A program made the position numbers and the translations under genes. Shown here piece by piece: positions 22,496 through 30,588 of a stretch of 35,094 bases of DNA. The notes under the pieces were generated by a model, which worked only from the letters and a program-made list of their open reading frames with translations, did not search any database and was not told the DNA's origin. Each line of letters opens with the position of its first letter. Position 1 is the stretch's first letter. The DNA comes from an uncultured Ruminococcus sp. (GTDB lineage: Bacteria > Bacillota > Clostridia > Oscillospirales > Acutalibacteraceae), in assembly GCA_902776975.1 (NCBI GenBank), contig CACYSI010000048.1, forward strand, positions 1-35,094. Reading direction: 5' to 3'.

Positions 22496-22661
22496 TTGTA
22501 GGGGAGGGTCTTGACCCTCCCGGGCAAAAGGATGTCTGAAAAGTCGTTTGCCATGATATTAACACTTTATTTTTTCGTTCGTTTGTAAGTGGATGAAATA
22601 TTCTTATTTTTTCGATCTGCTTACGCAGTTCGAACGGGCGGGTCAAGACCCGCCCCTACAA
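22496..22661. repeat. MITE-like repeat with GGGAGGGTC ends, copy 2
   Basis: The left end TTGTAGGGGAGGGTC is identical to copy 1 over at least 27 bases; the right end CGGGCGGGTCAAGACCC then GCCCCTACAA is its inverted relative. The element is 166 bases with an AT-rich centre unlike copy 1. RNA from it would form a hairpin at each end and could act as a processing or termination site between vorC-side genes and ilvE. Confidence 0.75.
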
Positions 22662-22686
22662 TCACATTATGAAGAGGAATGCTATT

Positions 22687-23751
22687 ATGGATATCAAAGT
22701 TACATTAAATCCCAATCCCAAGAAGAAGCCCGAAGATACTTCTACTCTCGGCTTTGGTAAGATCTTTACAGACCATATGTTCCGCTGGAGCTGGAACAGC
22801 GAAAAAGGCTGGTACAATCCCCGTATCGTACCCTTTGAGCGCCTTTCCATCCATCCCGCTTCCACCGTGCTGCACTACGGCTCCGAGATCTTTGAGGGTC
22901 TTAAGGCTTATCGCCGCGCTGACGGTAAGGTACAGATGTTCCGTCCTATCGAGAACATCCGCCGTATGAACAACTCCGCTGAGCGACTCTGCCTGCCTCA
23001 GATGCCTGAGGATGACTTCATGCAGGCTCTTATCGAGTTTGTACGCTTAGAGCAGGATTGGACTCCTGCCGATAAGGGCACATCTCTCTATCTGCGTCCG
23101 TTCATGTACGGCGATGACGAGAGCCTCGGCGTACACGCTGTTCACAACGCTGAGTTTATCATCATCGCTTCTCCCGTAGGCTCTTACTACAAAGAGGGTC
23201 TCAACCCCGTTAAGATCATGATCGAGGATCAGGATGTCAGAGCGGTACGCGGCGGTACAGGCTACGCTAAGTGCGGCGGTAACTACGCTGCTTCCAACCG
23301 TGCCGGCGAGCGCGCGGAGCAGATGGGCTACAGCCAGGTTCTCTGGCTCGACGGCGTTGAGCGTAAGTACATCGAAGAGGTCGGCGCTATGAACGTTATG
23401 TTCAAGATCGGCGACGAGATCGTTACTCCTAAACTGACAGGTTCTATCCTGCCCGGTATCACCCGTAAGAGCTGCATCGAGGTTCTGGCTGACGAGGGTA
23501 TCAAGGTATCCGAGCGTCTGCTCTCTGTTGAGGAGCTTTCTAATGCCATGACAGACGGCACTCTTGCCGAGGCATGGGGCTGCGGTACAGCGGCTGTTAT
23601 CTCTCCGATCGGCGAGCTGTGCTACAAGGATCATAAGTATACGGTAAACAACAACGAGATCGGCGAGCTCTCTCAGCATCTGTATGATACCATCACAGGT
23701 ATCCAGTGGGGCGAGATCGAAGATAAGTTCGGCTGGACCGTACAGGTTTGA
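22687..23751 (+). CDS. ilvE: Branched-chain amino acid aminotransferase
   Basis: A 354-residue class IV PLP aminotransferase of the longer (BCAT/eukaryotic-like) type. It interconverts Val, Leu and Ile with their 2-oxoacids using glutamate. Features: VLHYGSEIFEGLKAYR (about 58-73), RPFMYGDDESLGVHA, GGTGYAKCGGNYAASNRAG with the PLP lysine near residue 187, and WLDGVERKYIEEVGAMNVMF. The ATG seven bases from AGAGGAA is used; another ATG 18 bases upstream is poorly placed. It follows the vor genes across a repeat element and ends at a strong terminator. Here it would finish synthesis of, or start degradation of, branched-chain amino acids. Confidence 0.95.
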   Translation: MDIKVTLNPNPKKKPEDTSTLGFGKIFTDHMFRWSWNSEKGWYNPRIVPFERLSIHPASTVLHYGSEIFEGLKAYRRADGKVQMFRPIENIRRMNNSAERLCLPQMPEDDFMQALIEFVRLEQDWTPADKGTSLYLRPFMYGDDESLGVHAVHNAEFIIIASPVGSYYKEGLNPVKIMIEDQDVRAVRGGTGYAKCGGNYAASNRAGERAEQMGYSQVLWLDGVERKYIEEVGAMNVMFKIGDEIVTPKLTGSILPGITRKSCIEVLADEGIKVSERLLSVEELSNAMTDGTLAEAWGCGTAAVISPIGELCYKDHKYTVNNNEIGELSQHLYDTITGIQWGEIEDKFGWTVQV

Positions 23752-23770
23752 TTTAATAAATATAGAATTA

Positions 23771-23797
23771 AACGGCAGGGTAAAACCTGCCGTTTTT
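23771..23797 (+). terminator. Terminator after ilvE
   Basis: AACGGCAGG and CCTGCCGTT form a perfect 9-base stem with a six-base loop, followed by TTT. Confidence 0.88.
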
Positions 23798-23869
23798 GCT
23801 TATCTGAAACTATGGTTACAGTCCCATGACATGTTTGTCCGGGCTGTGGAAATCTCAACCGAAAAATTT

Positions 23870-23894
23870 GCAACCAAAACGTTCACTTGAGCGT
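23870..23894 (+). promoter_or_regulatory. Candidate ECF-type promoter
   Basis: GCAACC and CGT are separated by 16 bases, resembling the AAC-16-CGT form of ECF sigma promoters, just ahead of the second ECF operon. It could be autoregulatory. The evidence is one site only. Confidence 0.3.
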
Positions 23895-23920
23895 GTACAT
23901 TATGAAGGGGGTGTAAAAGC

Positions 23921-24397
23921 ATGAAGCGGTACGCGGGTCTTACATATGAGCAAGCGGTGCGAAAATACGCAGACAGCGTGGCTAAAGTTTGCAGAGTTCA
24001 TCTTGTTAATACTGCCGATGCCGAGGATTGCTTTCAGAACACCTTTTTTAAGCTGTATACCAAGTCGCCTGATTTCAATGACGAAGAGCATCTTAAAGCG
24101 TGGCTTCTCAGAGTGGCTATCAACGAGTGCAAAAGCTGTGTCAGAAGAGACCGACGCAGAAACAGAGAAGCTAAAACCCCGGACATAGCCCCTTCTACCG
24201 AGGATGCAAACGATATCTCATGGGCTCTGGCTCTCGTGGAGTTCAAATACCGACAGGTGCTTTATATGCATTACTGTGAGCGATACAAGATAGATGAGAT
24301 CGCCTCCATCCTCGGTAAGAACAAAAATACGGTGAAAACCATGCTGAGCCGAGGCAGAGAACGTCTGAAAAAGCTGTACGGAGGTGATGAAAAGTGA
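23921..24397 (+). CDS. ECF-type sigma factor (second of two)
   Basis: A 158-residue ECF sigma factor. Region 2 (about 10-72) has NTADAEDCFQNTFFKLYT and HLKAWLLRVAINECK. Region 4 (about 100-155) has KYRQVLYMHYCERYKID, then EIASILGKNKNTVKTMLSRG as the helix-turn-helix. A basic linker RRDRRRNREAK separates them. GGGGGTG precedes the ATG at good distance. The stop overlaps the GTG start of the membrane anti-sigma gene. It resembles the factor at 6509 in layout but has diverged clearly in sequence, so the two should serve separate signals. Confidence 0.88.
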   Translation: MKRYAGLTYEQAVRKYADSVAKVCRVHLVNTADAEDCFQNTFFKLYTKSPDFNDEEHLKAWLLRVAINECKSCVRRDRRRNREAKTPDIAPSTEDANDISWALALVEFKYRQVLYMHYCERYKIDEIASILGKNKNTVKTMLSRGRERLKKLYGGDEK

Positions 24398-25332
24398 AAA
24401 AGGTCAATTTTGATACAATAGATAAAATGACCGCGCCTGAAGAATGGGTGAACAAAGCGCTTTCCATCCCCGAAGAGCAGTCAAAAAGAAAATCTCGTAG
24501 CATACCTTTTTGGCAGTACTCAGTCGCTTTTGCCGCATGCTTGGTAGCTGTAGCGGCTGTAACCGTGACACTGTTTACTCTTACGAGAGATAAAGATCCG
24601 ATCGTGATCAGAGAGAATGTACCGGTGATCGTTATGCCTACTCTGTCGACGCGGGAGGATAAAATGGTCTCTGAAGAGTCACAGCAACCATCAGACCATA
24701 ATGGCATATATACGGACGATTCAGATGTTTCTGTCCGGCAGGACGTTGTACAAGGCACAGATACGGCGCGTTCGCAGGTATCTTCACGATCAGATTCATC
24801 TACTCAGTCGGAAACGCTCCGAGCCGCTCGATCGGTCACAGGAACCTCAGACGCTCCTACAATCCCGTCTATCTCTGCTTCAGAAGATTCAACAGTCACT
24901 GCGACTGAATATGTCACTGAACCGGCTTATATACAAACAGAGCCCGCGACACAGCAGGCTACAGAGTCCGCGACTCAGCTTGCTACTGAACCCGGATATA
25001 TACACACCGAACCTGTCACTCAAAATACAACAGAACCCGCTGTAGAATACGTTGATACGATTGAAAGGGGGTTTTATATCCCCGAGTGGATGGATGTTTA
25101 CTGTAAAATAACGGATACTTCGGGAAACATCCTGTACGGAGATGAGGATCTGTCCTCTCAGCAGCACCTTTGTACCGTCACTGAGAGGACGAGATATCAG
25201 ACCTTCTGTTCCTATTCACCCAAGGAGCTTGGTGTTCTGCCTGAGCGTGGTTGCTATTTATGCTCATTCTATACATTATATGATGAAACGTGCGTCGTTT
25301 TATTATCCGAAAAGGTTTATTTAAATAACTGA
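24394..25332 (+). CDS. Transmembrane anti-sigma factor, repeat stalk and ectodomain
   Basis: A 312-residue single-pass protein with GTG start after GGAGGTGATGAAAA. A cytoplasmic tail (1-38) contains APEEWVNKALSIPEE, and a membrane helix spans 39-63. A long serine/threonine stalk follows, and 168-222 is an internal repeat in which units such as TEPAYIQTEP and TEPGYIHTEP recur. The C-terminal domain (about 226-312, with VYCKITDTSGNILYGDEDLS and GCYLCSFYTLYDE) looks related to the domain at the end of the 6993 protein. It carries five cysteines, so disulfides are possible. There is no zinc anti-sigma motif. The ligand is unknown; no dockerin gene follows here. Confidence 0.72.
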   Translation: MKKVNFDTIDKMTAPEEWVNKALSIPEEQSKRKSRSIPFWQYSVAFAACLVAVAAVTVTLFTLTRDKDPIVIRENVPVIVMPTLSTREDKMVSEESQQPSDHNGIYTDDSDVSVRQDVVQGTDTARSQVSSRSDSSTQSETLRAARSVTGTSDAPTIPSISASEDSTVTATEYVTEPAYIQTEPATQQATESATQLATEPGYIHTEPVTQNTTEPAVEYVDTIERGFYIPEWMDVYCKITDTSGNILYGDEDLSSQQHLCTVTERTRYQTFCSYSPKELGVLPERGCYLCSFYTLYDETCVVLLSEKVYLNN

Positions 25333-25361
25333 GAACTGATTTTGAAGTGAAGATAACTGAT

Positions 25362-26516
25362 ATGGAAACAAAGACTTTAACGAATAGAGATGAAAGAATA
25401 AATCTGCAATTCAAACTACTGGCGGCAATAGGCGCTGTTATAGTGGTTTCGGGACACTGCTATCACGGCGGTATCTCGCTTGCTTATGAGTGGTTTCCTA
25501 TATATTCTTTCAATGTTTCGTTGTTTGTTTTTATATCGGGATATTTTTATAAGCCGAAATATGAGAAGACGGTGTTCAGATATATATGGAAGCGTTTTAA
25601 AAGATTAGTGATACCGGCGTATCTCTGGAATTTGATCTACGGCGTCTTTATCCTTCTGCTGAATAACGCGGGTTATACTATCGGCGCAAAGGTCACCCCA
25701 TTCAATTTATTTGTGATGCCCTTCGTGGACGGAGAGGCATTTGAGTATAATCTCGGATCATGGTTCGTCTATCCGTTATTCCTTTGCTGTGTGTTCAACG
25801 TGCTTTTTCGTAAGCTTGCCGGGACGCTGAAAATCAGAAACGAGTATGTGTTCCTTTTGATTTATCTTTTTGTAGGGATGTACGGAATACATCTTTCCAT
25901 AGAGGGTCACAACATAGGTATTATGAGACTTTTGACAAGAACGATGTTTTTTCTTCCGAGTTATCAGCTGGGAGTTATCTACCGCGCGCGTTGGGAGAAA
26001 AAAGACAGGCTCAACAATACCGCGTATTTCGCTTTGCTGTTCGCCGTGCAGATCATTCTGCTTACATTTGTTCAGAACCCTGAGTACGCACCGTCGAAAA
26101 TGTCAGGCTTCAGTAACGGCCTTATCATACCGTATGTGACCGTAGTGACAGGGATCGCGTTTTGGCTCAGGATATCCCGGCTTCTTACGCCTGTTATTAA
26201 TGATTGGAGACTCGTGCTGCTTATATCCGATAACACCTACAGTATAATGATCCATCAGATGTTCGGCTTCATGTGCGTTAAATGGCTGTTTTGTATTCTG
26301 TATCGTTCTGCCGGATCGTTTTCGGACTTTAACATTCATTTTTTGCGAGAGAACATTTGGTATTACTATATACCGAAAGGATTACAGCAATACGGTATGC
26401 TGTATCTGGCTGGAGGAATATTCATCCCTATAGGTATCAAAAAGATTTGTGATATGCTTTACAGCGCAGCAATTGCTGTTAAAATACATATGATACACAG
26501 ATTTGAAAGCGGGTAA
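25362..26516 (+). CDS. Membrane acyltransferase (acyltransferase 3 family)
   Basis: A 384-residue polytopic protein with about ten membrane segments, typical of acyltransferase 3 enzymes that O-acylate cell-surface sugars. The family histidine region is VIVVSGHCYHGG near residue 30, followed by SLFVFISGYFYKPKYEKTVF and KRFKRLVIPAYLWNLIYGV. The ATG is preferred by composition; a GTG 15 bases upstream is possible and neither has a strong ribosome binding site. It follows the second anti-sigma gene after about 30 bases on the same strand, so it may belong to that operon and modify surface polysaccharide under its control (inference). The acyl donor and target are not deducible. Confidence 0.85.
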   Translation: METKTLTNRDERINLQFKLLAAIGAVIVVSGHCYHGGISLAYEWFPIYSFNVSLFVFISGYFYKPKYEKTVFRYIWKRFKRLVIPAYLWNLIYGVFILLLNNAGYTIGAKVTPFNLFVMPFVDGEAFEYNLGSWFVYPLFLCCVFNVLFRKLAGTLKIRNEYVFLLIYLFVGMYGIHLSIEGHNIGIMRLLTRTMFFLPSYQLGVIYRARWEKKDRLNNTAYFALLFAVQIILLTFVQNPEYAPSKMSGFSNGLIIPYVTVVTGIAFWLRISRLLTPVINDWRLVLLISDNTYSIMIHQMFGFMCVKWLFCILYRSAGSFSDFNIHFLRENIWYYYIPKGLQQYGMLYLAGGIFIPIGIKKICDMLYSAAIAVKIHMIHRFESG

Positions 26517-26768
26517 GACCTTATATGAAAAATGTGCTGAAAAACGGTCAGTTCGCTTTTAGTTAAGTATATTTATCTTATTTTTTTGTTTGGGGATTTG
26601 TGTGTCATCTTAGACGCATCAGAGCTTTTGTCTGCATATCACTGCCGTTCTGCGAATCCGAATAATTACATCTGCGACCTAAATTGATACAGATACAGTA
26701 TCATTTTTAGTTTTTTTGAAAATTATACTTGCATTATTCTTGCAGTTGTGGTAATATAATACTGCTTT

Positions 26769-26844
<76 letters not shown>

Positions 26845-26847
26845 TTT

Positions 26848-26891
26848 TAATGCAAAAGAGAGATACCATGAGGTATCTCTCTTTTGCATTA
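26848..26891 (+). terminator. Long hairpin behind tRNA-Ala
   Basis: A perfect 20-base stem (TAATGCAAAAGAGAGATACC with its complement, loop ATGA) starts four bases after the CCA end. T residues lie inside the second arm rather than after it, so it may be a terminator, a processing signal, or simply the centre of the larger inverted repeat that includes the tRNA 3' half. Confidence 0.6.
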
Positions 26892-26931
26892 CAGCGAAAA
26901 AGCGGAGACGGAGGGGATCGAAGGCGACCGT
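26861..26931. repeat. 71-base repeat with inverted tRNA-Ala tail, copy A
   Basis: Identical to 27065-27135 except for three bases. It contains GGAGACGGAGGGGATCGAA, the reverse complement of the tRNA-Ala T-arm and acceptor 3' strand (26822-26840) with one mismatch. Confidence 0.9.
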
Positions 26932-27064
26932 GCCAAGCCGTAAGCGTCAGCGCACGGCGCAGGTAAAAATTTAGGGAGAGCGTAGGCGAAACTTAAGACA
27001 GGCGGTGTCGCTCCGAAGACGATATCACTGAAACCGACAAGTTAAGCTCAGTCCGTCATTTTGT

Positions 27065-27135
27065 AGATACCATGAGGTATCTCTCTTTTGCGTTACAGCG
27101 AAAAAGCGGAGACGGACGGGATCGAAGGCGACTGT
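27065..27135. repeat. 71-base repeat with inverted tRNA-Ala tail, copy B
   Basis: The second copy. Here GGAGACGGACGGGATCGAA (27108-27126) is a perfect reverse complement of 19 bases of tRNA-Ala, and GATACC-ATGA-GGTATC forms a short hairpin. A T-run follows at 27135-27140. The 26932-27064 spacer has no gene; 27136-27298 is AT-rich and also empty. Confidence 0.9.
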
Positions 27136-27298
27136 TTTTTATAATATCCTTCAACTTTGATTACATGATTGACATGTTGCTCAAGATTTATAATATTTGT
27201 TGAATTATATGTCACTAAGATGATTATCTGCTCATATTGTGTCTGTATGTCGCTGTATCGAATTTACAAAACTGTAACATCATATTTCTTATATAGCC

Positions 27299-27328
27299 TT
27301 GATATTCTCGATTTAGTTGTGATATAAT
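27299..27328 (+). promoter_or_regulatory. Promoter of the pseudokinase gene
   Basis: TTGATA and TATAAT with an 18-base spacer, about 90 bases before the gene. Confidence 0.65.
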
Positions 27329-27416
27329 GATTTGGTAAATTGAGTAAGTATGACTTGCTGTATTATCAGATCATTCCCGTTTTATTACCTTAAAATTCAC
27401 TTTAGGGGGATTAGAT

Positions 27417-29027
27417 ATGCCTTTATGTATGGGTTGTCTTAACGAAATACCGGCTGCGGATTCTGTCTGCAAAGTTTGCGGCTTTAATAATGCCGAGAAG
27501 CAGACCGCTCCTTATCTGCCTTTCGGTACGGTTCTTCGCAATAAATATGTAATAGCCAGAAACCTTGATACAAACGGTGAGAGCACTAAGTATCTCAGCT
27601 ATGACAAGACCAGCGGCAAGGTGCTTGCGGTACGCGAGTTTTTGCCAATAGGTTTGTTTGACAGAGGAGACGATGAGACCAAGCTCTTTGTTTCTCCCGA
27701 GTATAAAGATTTTTTCTCCGAGGCTTTGTCCGGCTTTATGTCATATTATGAGACTCTCGGCGATCTTACCGATAAGAGCGCTATGATAGAGATCATAGAT
27801 ATGTTCACATCTAATAACACCGCCTATGTCGTTGAAGAGAACGATGATCTCATCTCTTTTACCGAGTTTGTCGATCATAACGGAGGACATCTTGAGTGGG
27901 ATGTCGCGCGTCCGATGTTCATGCCTGTCATAACACTGGTCGAGAATCTGCATAAGCTCGGTATAGGCCATTACGCTGTATCACCATCTAATCTGTATGT
28001 AACATCCGCGGGCAAGCTCAAGCTCGGCGGTTTTTGTACAGAGAGCGAGCGTAAGCGCGGCACCATGCTAAAGTCCCAGCTTTACAGCGGATGCGCTGCT
28101 CCCGAGCAGTATCAAAGTGAAGTTACGCTCGATGCCGCTACCGATATATACGGACTTACCGCCACTCTGTTTTATGCTCTGACCGGTAATCTGCCCGCTA
28201 ACGCTAAGGATCGCGAGAAGGATCAGAGACTGCTTATCAGTACCAATACAGTCAAGAGATTACCTCCTCATGTTGTTACCGCTCTCGCTAACGGTCTGCA
28301 GATGAAGCGCGATCAGCGTATCTCCGATTTTGATGAGCTCAGAGCGCAGCTCTCGGTATCATCTACCGTGCAGGCTATCCAAGATGAGATCTCGCGTACA
28401 GCGAGTATGACTCCTATCAAAAAAGAGATCGATAAAAAGACTTCGTCTGCTAACACCACGGCTGTTGGTTTGGTAGCAACTATTATTGCGTTGCTTGTAT
28501 TTGCGTCTATCGGTCTGTTTTGGCTGCCTACTAATCCTCTGATGGGATTATTCAATAACGGCTCCACTGTTCCCGCTACTTTAGCGGCGCCTACCGAGGA
28601 TTGGACAGGTCCCGTCATGGCTGATTATGTAGGCAAAAAGTATGAAGATGTTGTAGCCTCCGGAATCACGGTAAAGGTGTCCGCTGACGGTGAGTTCAGC
28701 GATACCGTGCCTAAGGGCTGTGTGATTTCGCAGGAGCCCGCGGCGGGTGATCCCGTTACCACCTCCGACTCTGTAGTTTATGTCGTCCTCAGCAAAGGTC
28801 CTCAGCTTACAGCGCTCCCGGATATCGTAGATAAATCTTATACGGCAGCTGCCGAGGAACTGACAGGCGCCGGCTTTATCGTTAATCAGGTAGTAGAGTA
28901 CAGTGATACTGTGGGCGACGGAAAGGTGATAGAGTACGTCGGTCTTAAACCCGGAGATAAGATCGAAACCGGCTCGGAGATAACGATCAGAGTATCCCGT
29001 GGTAAACAAAAGCAGAATAATGATTGA
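27417..29027 (+). CDS. Zinc-ribbon / pseudokinase / PASTA membrane protein
   Basis: A 536-residue protein. Residues 4-21 are a zinc ribbon (CMGC ... CKVC). Residues 36-315 follow the serine/threonine kinase fold (VLRNKYVIARNL, then KVLAVREFLP, then CAAPEQY, TDIYGLTATLFYALTG). The catalytic residues are lost: the VAIK lysine is Arg 73, HRD is HYA (185-187, in GHYAVSPSN), and DFG is GGF (204-206). A membrane helix lies at 347-369. Two PASTA repeats follow at about 398-462 and 463-528, domains that bind muropeptides in PknB/PrkC kinases. GGGGGAT precedes the ATG. It is probably a non-catalytic sensor or scaffold linking cell wall signals to the cytoplasm; ATP binding is doubtful. Confidence 0.88.
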   Translation: MPLCMGCLNEIPAADSVCKVCGFNNAEKQTAPYLPFGTVLRNKYVIARNLDTNGESTKYLSYDKTSGKVLAVREFLPIGLFDRGDDETKLFVSPEYKDFFSEALSGFMSYYETLGDLTDKSAMIEIIDMFTSNNTAYVVEENDDLISFTEFVDHNGGHLEWDVARPMFMPVITLVENLHKLGIGHYAVSPSNLYVTSAGKLKLGGFCTESERKRGTMLKSQLYSGCAAPEQYQSEVTLDAATDIYGLTATLFYALTGNLPANAKDREKDQRLLISTNTVKRLPPHVVTALANGLQMKRDQRISDFDELRAQLSVSSTVQAIQDEISRTASMTPIKKEIDKKTSSANTTAVGLVATIIALLVFASIGLFWLPTNPLMGLFNNGSTVPATLAAPTEDWTGPVMADYVGKKYEDVVASGITVKVSADGEFSDTVPKGCVISQEPAAGDPVTTSDSVVYVVLSKGPQLTALPDIVDKSYTAAAEELTGAGFIVNQVVEYSDTVGDGKVIEYVGLKPGDKIETGSEITIRVSRGKQKQNND

Positions 29028-29065
29028 TAAGTATCAAAATCGCTGATTTGTAAAGTATAGATCAT

Positions 29066-29095
29066 GGGCTGCCGCATCATATTACGCGGCAGCCC
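29066..29095. terminator. Bidirectional terminator, pseudokinase / XRE
   Basis: GGGCTGCCGC and GCGGCAGCCC form a perfect 10-base stem with a 10-base loop between convergent genes. T-rich flanks are weak. Confidence 0.75.
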
Positions 29096-29102
29096 TGTTA
29101 TA

Positions 29103-29768
29103 TTACAGCCTCAGCTTTGAGATCACGTTTTCAGACTGTTGTATGACGTTGAATATCTCGCCCGCGTTTTCCGGGTATTCCTCGGCGAGCATCTCTGGCG
29201 AGCTCTTCAGATTTGAAAGAGCGGTGATCCTGCTCTCGCTTTCATGTTGAGTCATGCTCTCGATATCTGCAAAGCTCTTGAGCATGGCGGCGCTTGAGTA
29301 GCCTCCGTACAGTCCCTGCGGTACCGTAAACATTTCCTGAGGATTGTTTTTGTTTGCTGAGTATATTCTTCTGAATACCTTGTACAGTCCTAACATGATA
29401 TAGTTGGTCACAGCCCTGTCAAGTCTGCGGTTTTTTGCTGTCGCGGTATAGTCGTAGATAACATTTATCATGCTTGATATAAGTCTGCGGTTTATCTTTT
29501 GCGCGGCGCTCTGTTTGTTTGAGGCGGCTTCGCGATTAGCGTCTGATAACTCGTATTCTCTGTCTGCGGTACGTCCGAGAAGATAATCACATGTTACGTT
29601 ATAGTAGTCCGCGGCTTTGACGACAAAGTCCAGACCGCATTCTCTTATTCCTTTTTCATAGTGAGAGAGCAGAGCCTGCGAGATACCGAGTTCTGCCGCG
29701 GCTTGCTTTTGACTGAGCTTTCTTTCTTTTCTTAAAAAAGTAATTGTGCGTGAAAAATCTCTGTTCAT
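29103..29768 (-). CDS. XRE-family transcriptional regulator
   Basis: A 221-residue protein with an N-terminal helix-turn-helix (residues 8-65: FLRKERKLSQKQAAAELGIS, then QALLSHYEKGIRECGLDFVV, then DYLLGRT). A mainly helical C-terminal region of about 140 residues follows that I do not recognise. GAGAGGTG stands six bases before the ATG; a GTG three codons upstream is inside that site. It is divergently placed from the histidine phosphatase gene with only 72 bases between them, so it may control itself and that neighbour. The target signal is unknown. Confidence 0.8.
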   Translation of the reverse strand: MNRDFSRTITFLRKERKLSQKQAAAELGISQALLSHYEKGIRECGLDFVVKAADYYNVTCDYLLGRTADREYELSDANREAASNKQSAAQKINRRLISSMINVIYDYTATAKNRRLDRAVTNYIMLGLYKVFRRIYSANKNNPQEMFTVPQGLYGGYSSAAMLKSFADIESMTQHESESRITALSNLKSSPEMLAEEYPENAGEIFNVIQQSENVISKLRL

Positions 29769-29840
29769 CTGTATCACCTCTCAAATATATACCGATAGTA
29801 TAATATATTTATTACAATTTGTAAAGTTCCGGAGGGAATC

Positions 29841-30470
29841 ATGAAGTCATATTATATACATTTCATACGACACGGCGCTATCAGCCCAACTCTTAAGGGC
29901 AGATACATAGGAACTACTGATGTACCTTTGTCCGAAGACGGCAAGACCGATATACGCAGGCTCGACGCTACTGCTGATTATCCTTACGCCAAGGTGGTTT
30001 TTACATCCCCATTGAAACGATGCACCCAAACAGCTAAGCTCATTTATCCCGATATCGAGCCGCTCGTCATAGATCAGCTGACCGAGTGCAGCTTCGGCGA
30101 ATGGGAGAACAAGACTGCCGATGAGCTCAGAGGCGACGAGACCTTTGCCCGTTGGCTCGCGGGCGACAGCTCCGTCAAGCCTCCGAGAGGGGAGAGTAAC
30201 GCTGATTTCACGCGCAGGATATGCCTGATGTTTGAGAGTATTGTCGACGGTCTGCTCAAGACCGGTACCACCGACGCCGCTATAGTTACTCACGGCGGAG
30301 TTATGAACACATTACTTGCCGTTTACGGCATACCGCAGGCTAAGCCTTTTGACTGGGCATGTGATAACGGCTACGGCTATTCTATGCGTGTTACACCGAT
30401 GCTTTGGATGAGGGACAAGGTCGCTGAGGTTTTTGCCACTATACCAAAGCCTCGGGATGATGAAGATTAA
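29841..30470 (+). CDS. Histidine phosphatase family protein
   Basis: A 209-residue phosphatase/mutase of the branch-1 histidine acid phosphatase fold. The phospho-accepting histidine is in HFIRHGAISP (His 11). The second histidine is in AIVTHGGVMNTLL, and the acid is in ECSFGEWENK. TSPLKRCTQTA is the usual helix-capping arginine motif. Members include alpha-ribazole phosphatase (CobC) and broad phosphatases; no cobalamin genes are near, so the substrate stays open. CCGGAGGG lies before the ATG. It appears monocistronic. Confidence 0.88.
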   Translation: MKSYYIHFIRHGAISPTLKGRYIGTTDVPLSEDGKTDIRRLDATADYPYAKVVFTSPLKRCTQTAKLIYPDIEPLVIDQLTECSFGEWENKTADELRGDETFARWLAGDSSVKPPRGESNADFTRRICLMFESIVDGLLKTGTTDAAIVTHGGVMNTLLAVYGIPQAKPFDWACDNGYGYSMRVTPMLWMRDKVAEVFATIPKPRDDED

Positions 30471-30528
30471 ATTTGCAATAACAATTCAGCAATATTTCAT
30501 AAAATGCCTTTAATTCTTACCATACTTA

Positions 30529-30557
30529 TTGAATTTTGCAAGTTAATGTGGTAAAAT
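30529..30557 (+). promoter_or_regulatory. Promoter of the rpiR-type gene cluster
   Basis: TTGAAT and TAAAAT with a 17-base spacer, about 30 bases before the regulator gene. Confidence 0.6.
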
Positions 30558-30588
30558 GAAGTGAAACATTGATTTGTGAGTGATAATT

